Below, one piece after another: positions 62,258-64,000 of a stretch of DNA of 64,000 nucleotides (position 1 is the first letter of the stretch; every line of letters begins with the position of its first letter). This stretch comes from Spongiibacter taiwanensis (GTDB lineage Bacteria; Pseudomonadota; Gammaproteobacteria; Pseudomonadales; Spongiibacteraceae): NCBI RefSeq assembly GCF_023702635.1, contig NZ_CP098455.1, positions 2,666,001-2,730,000 on the forward strand, read 5' to 3'. Position numbers and translations under genes: made by a program. The notes under the pieces were generated by a model, which made no database searches, was not told the DNA's origin, and worked only from the letters and a program-made list of their open reading frames with translations.

Positions 62258-62752
62258 TCACGACTGCGCACCCAGCGAGCCGGTTTTCACCCAGTGATTG
62301 AATTCCTGCTGCACAAACAGCGGGCCAATCAATAGGAAGAAAATATCTTTGAAGAAGGAGGGTTTGGCGCCTTCGACTTTGTGGCCAATAAACTGGCCGA
62401 TCCAGGCGATAACGAAAACGGCAATGGCGATTTCCAGCAGCGGTGCATTGATGCCTTCAAGGGCGATACACGCGGCCAGCGAGACGCCAAACCAGGCCGC
62501 GCCGACGATCAGGCTGCGCAAGCCCAGCAGGGCGTAAAACACCAGCATGGGGATGGCCAGCAAGGTGGCAAGGTTAAACCAGCTTGCCGACGATTCGGAC
62601 ACCAGTCCGGTCCAGCTTGCTAATGGCACTACATAGGCCATGGCAATGCAGGCGAAGAATATCACCGGTACACAGATGATGTGGATGATCTGGTTGGTGG
62701 GGTTCTGGTGGCTGACCCCGTAATCTTTCAGGTATTGCTCAACGGTTGGCAT
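62258..62752 (-). CDS. Mpo1/YGL010w-like (DUF962) membrane protein
   Basis: 164 aa. N-terminal VEQYLKDYGVSHQNPTNQIIHIICVPVIFFA and C-terminal FIGHKVEGAKPSFFKDIFFLLIGPLFVQQEF match the DUF962 family, whose yeast member Mpo1 is an iron-dependent 2-hydroxy fatty acid dioxygenase. The conserved His residues (His in SHQNP, NQIIH, GHKVEG, and EFNHW) are kept, and four membrane helices are visible. ATG 62752 is preferred to 62896. Next to a neutral ceramidase gene, so a shared link to sphingolipid or hydroxy-lipid breakdown is worth noting. Confidence 0.86.
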   Translation of the reverse strand: MPTVEQYLKDYGVSHQNPTNQIIHIICVPVIFFACIAMAYVVPLASWTGLVSESSASWFNLATLLAIPMLVFYALLGLRSLIVGAAWFGVSLAACIALEGINAPLLEIAIAVFVIAWIGQFIGHKVEGAKPSFFKDIFFLLIGPLFVQQEFNHWVKTGSLGAQS

Positions 62753-62886
62753 AGTCGTTCTCCGGCGTTTCGTGTTGCGCTGTCGGCTCTTGAATACGAG
62801 CCTGTTATGGTCTTTATTGTGGCGCCCGAAGCGCGACGGGTCTGTCAGTGCGCCGACACAAACGATAAATTCCTTGCGGTTATTGG

Positions 62887-64000
62887 CTAGGGGCATTCGC
62901 CCGGCGCGCCCGCTATCTCGAAGCTGCTCGATACGCCCTCAAAGGGGCTTGGCTCGCCACCCAAGGTTTGGGCAACACCCTGATGGCGCAGCCGATATAC
63001 ACCGGCGGGCGCGTCGCCCGGCACCGTCCACACGGCCTCGGCGGTAGAGGGGCCGGTGACGGGGGAATCCAGCGGCAGGGGTGAGGGCGCCGAGGGTTTC
63101 CATACATACAACAGCGCCGGGCTTTTATCGGTGGCAACCACTTCCCAGTCAGTGTCATCTACTTGGCGCTCCACCAACACATAACCTCGATTCAATTGCA
63201 GGTCGTTGCGAGGATGGGCGGACTGAAATTCGGCGCGCACGGTTTCACCCCGCAAGACACGCTCTGGCACATCGTTGATGAGGGCGCCAAAGCCAGGCCC
63301 GGGATCGACATCGGAAGGGACGTAGGGCGGACGGATCAGCACCGGATCGGTGTCGACATAGTCCGGGCCGGAGGGTGCCGGCAAATTGTCCCGCAGGGAT
63401 ATCGCCAGCCGGCGAGACTCCTGTTGCACCGCCGCCAACGCCCAGGGGCCAAACAGGCTGGAGGCGCCTTCGTATTGTTGTGAGGCGTATTCTTCCCGGG
63501 TGGGAAGATAGTGCACGTAATCGTTGACCAGCCCGGCAATGACTATGGTGTCGATGCCGACTGGTGACAGCACTTCATAAAGGCTGCTGCGCAGCCGCCG
63601 GGCTGCCATGGTGGTCACCTCCCAGGGCAGCCCCAGAATGGCTAGTTTGCCAATGCGAAACAGTTGCAGAGGCACGATGGCGGGCTCAGCGGCGATCGTC
63701 CCAATGGGAATGGCCACTGGCTTTTCCGCCTGGCAGGAGAAGTCAGCCCCGGGCAGGGGCGCATTCTGAATTTGGCAAAGCAGGGCGGCAGACAGCAGCG
63801 AGGTTGGCAGGGCGCCCGTGGGAAAGTTTTCGGGATCAATGTTAAACAGCGTGGCCAAATCCGCCTGCGCGGCAGCGAGCACATCGGGGCTGGCGGCGCA
63901 GGTGATGCCCTCGTCGCCGGGGCCTGGGCCATCCTCCGCGCCAGCGGCGAAGGACACTCCCAGTGCGGCGGTACAAGTGCGTTTTACCGGGCTATCGAGG
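62887..64000 (-). CDS. Neutral/alkaline ceramidase, 5' end cut by window
   Basis: C-terminal 370 aa of a neutral ceramidase, which hydrolyses the amide bond of ceramide. The frame is open to base 64000 and reads CTAALGVSFAAGAEDGPG, a family signature; then DYVHYLPTREEYASQQYEGASSLFGPWA, the conserved Tyr-rich region, and the C-terminal Ig-like domain (VPERVLRGETVRAEFQSAHPRNDL). The catalytic Ser domain lies outside the window. Expected secreted or periplasmic. Confidence 0.93.
   Translation of the reverse strand, partial: LDSPVKRTCTAALGVSFAAGAEDGPGPGDEGITCAASPDVLAAAQADLATLFNIDPENFPTGALPTSLLSAALLCQIQNAPLPGADFSCQAEKPVAIPIGTIAAEPAIVPLQLFRIGKLAILGLPWEVTTMAARRLRSSLYEVLSPVGIDTIVIAGLVNDYVHYLPTREEYASQQYEGASSLFGPWALAAVQQESRRLAISLRDNLPAPSGPDYVDTDPVLIRPPYVPSDVDPGPGFGALINDVPERVLRGETVRAEFQSAHPRNDLQLNRGYVLVERQVDDTDWEVVATDKSPALLYVWKPSAPSPLPLDSPVTGPSTAEAVWTVPGDAPAGVYRLRHQGVAQTLGGEPSPFEGVSSSFEIAGAPGECP

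Overview
The window is a gene-dense chromosomal stretch of a moderately GC-rich gammaproteobacterium, probably marine. Pointers are an EF-P of the Pseudomonas type (Arg32) next to its rhamnosyltransferase EarP, a wax ester synthase, a large NAD-dependent glutamate dehydrogenase, a CopA/CopB copper pair, a self-sufficient desaturase fusion and several Gly-tethered lipoproteins. A Cellvibrionales/Spongiibacteraceae-like host is my guess; there is no rRNA, tRNA or marker phylogeny here to prove it. No prophage, CRISPR array or intact insertion sequence was seen.

Layout. 1-3.3 kb: 3' side of a wax ester synthase gene (cut by the window), rlmA, an AHSA1/ArsR operon behind a near-perfect 34-bp palindrome, and a small phosphatase-like protein. 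3.4-6.2 kb: an Atm1-type ABC exporter with three small membrane genes. 6.2-12.7 kb: an AsmA protein, a Gly-rich lipoprotein and an HDAC-family hydrolase, separated by blocks of repeats (151-bp direct repeats, a shared 162-bp block and two 7-bp arrays). 12.8-20.9 kb: envelope genes (mtgA, M23 peptidase, bactofilin), a hemerythrin gene behind an FNR/Anr-like box, acyP, yghU, a lipoprotein esterase, a pirin and a GAF-PAS-GGDEF cyclase. 21-25 kb: a three-gene operon (lipocalin-like protein, phosphotransferase, helical protein) divergent from an AraC regulator. 25-27.3 kb: a BlaI-BlaR1(M56)-TonB operon with two operator dyads. 27.7-29.6 kb: the desaturase-reductase-ferredoxin fusion.

30-36 kb: YqhA, a DNRLRE fragment, a TPR protein, a cytochrome c translationally coupled to a protease-like protein without catalytic residues, a hydrolase lacking its nucleophile, and small unknowns. 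36-41 kb: a 977-aa lipoprotein, then earP-efp. 41-49.5 kb: a copper/redox locus (glutaredoxin-MauE fusion, His/Cys-rich protein, copA-copB), then an RND pump with its adaptor; a 270-bp MITE-like element sits exactly between copB and the pump gene. 49.8-64 kb: glutamate dehydrogenase, a voltage-sensor-like protein, two large Gly-tethered lipoproteins with a gene remnant, an Mpo1-like protein and the 3' part of a neutral ceramidase gene.

The strongest unexplained signal is that repeats are placed exactly at stop codons: three different 7-bp tandem arrays begin at or within one unit of the stop codon of three unrelated minus-strand genes, each accompanied by a TTCCGG-type palindrome, and a MITE-like element at a CTAG site supplies the TAG stop of two convergent genes.
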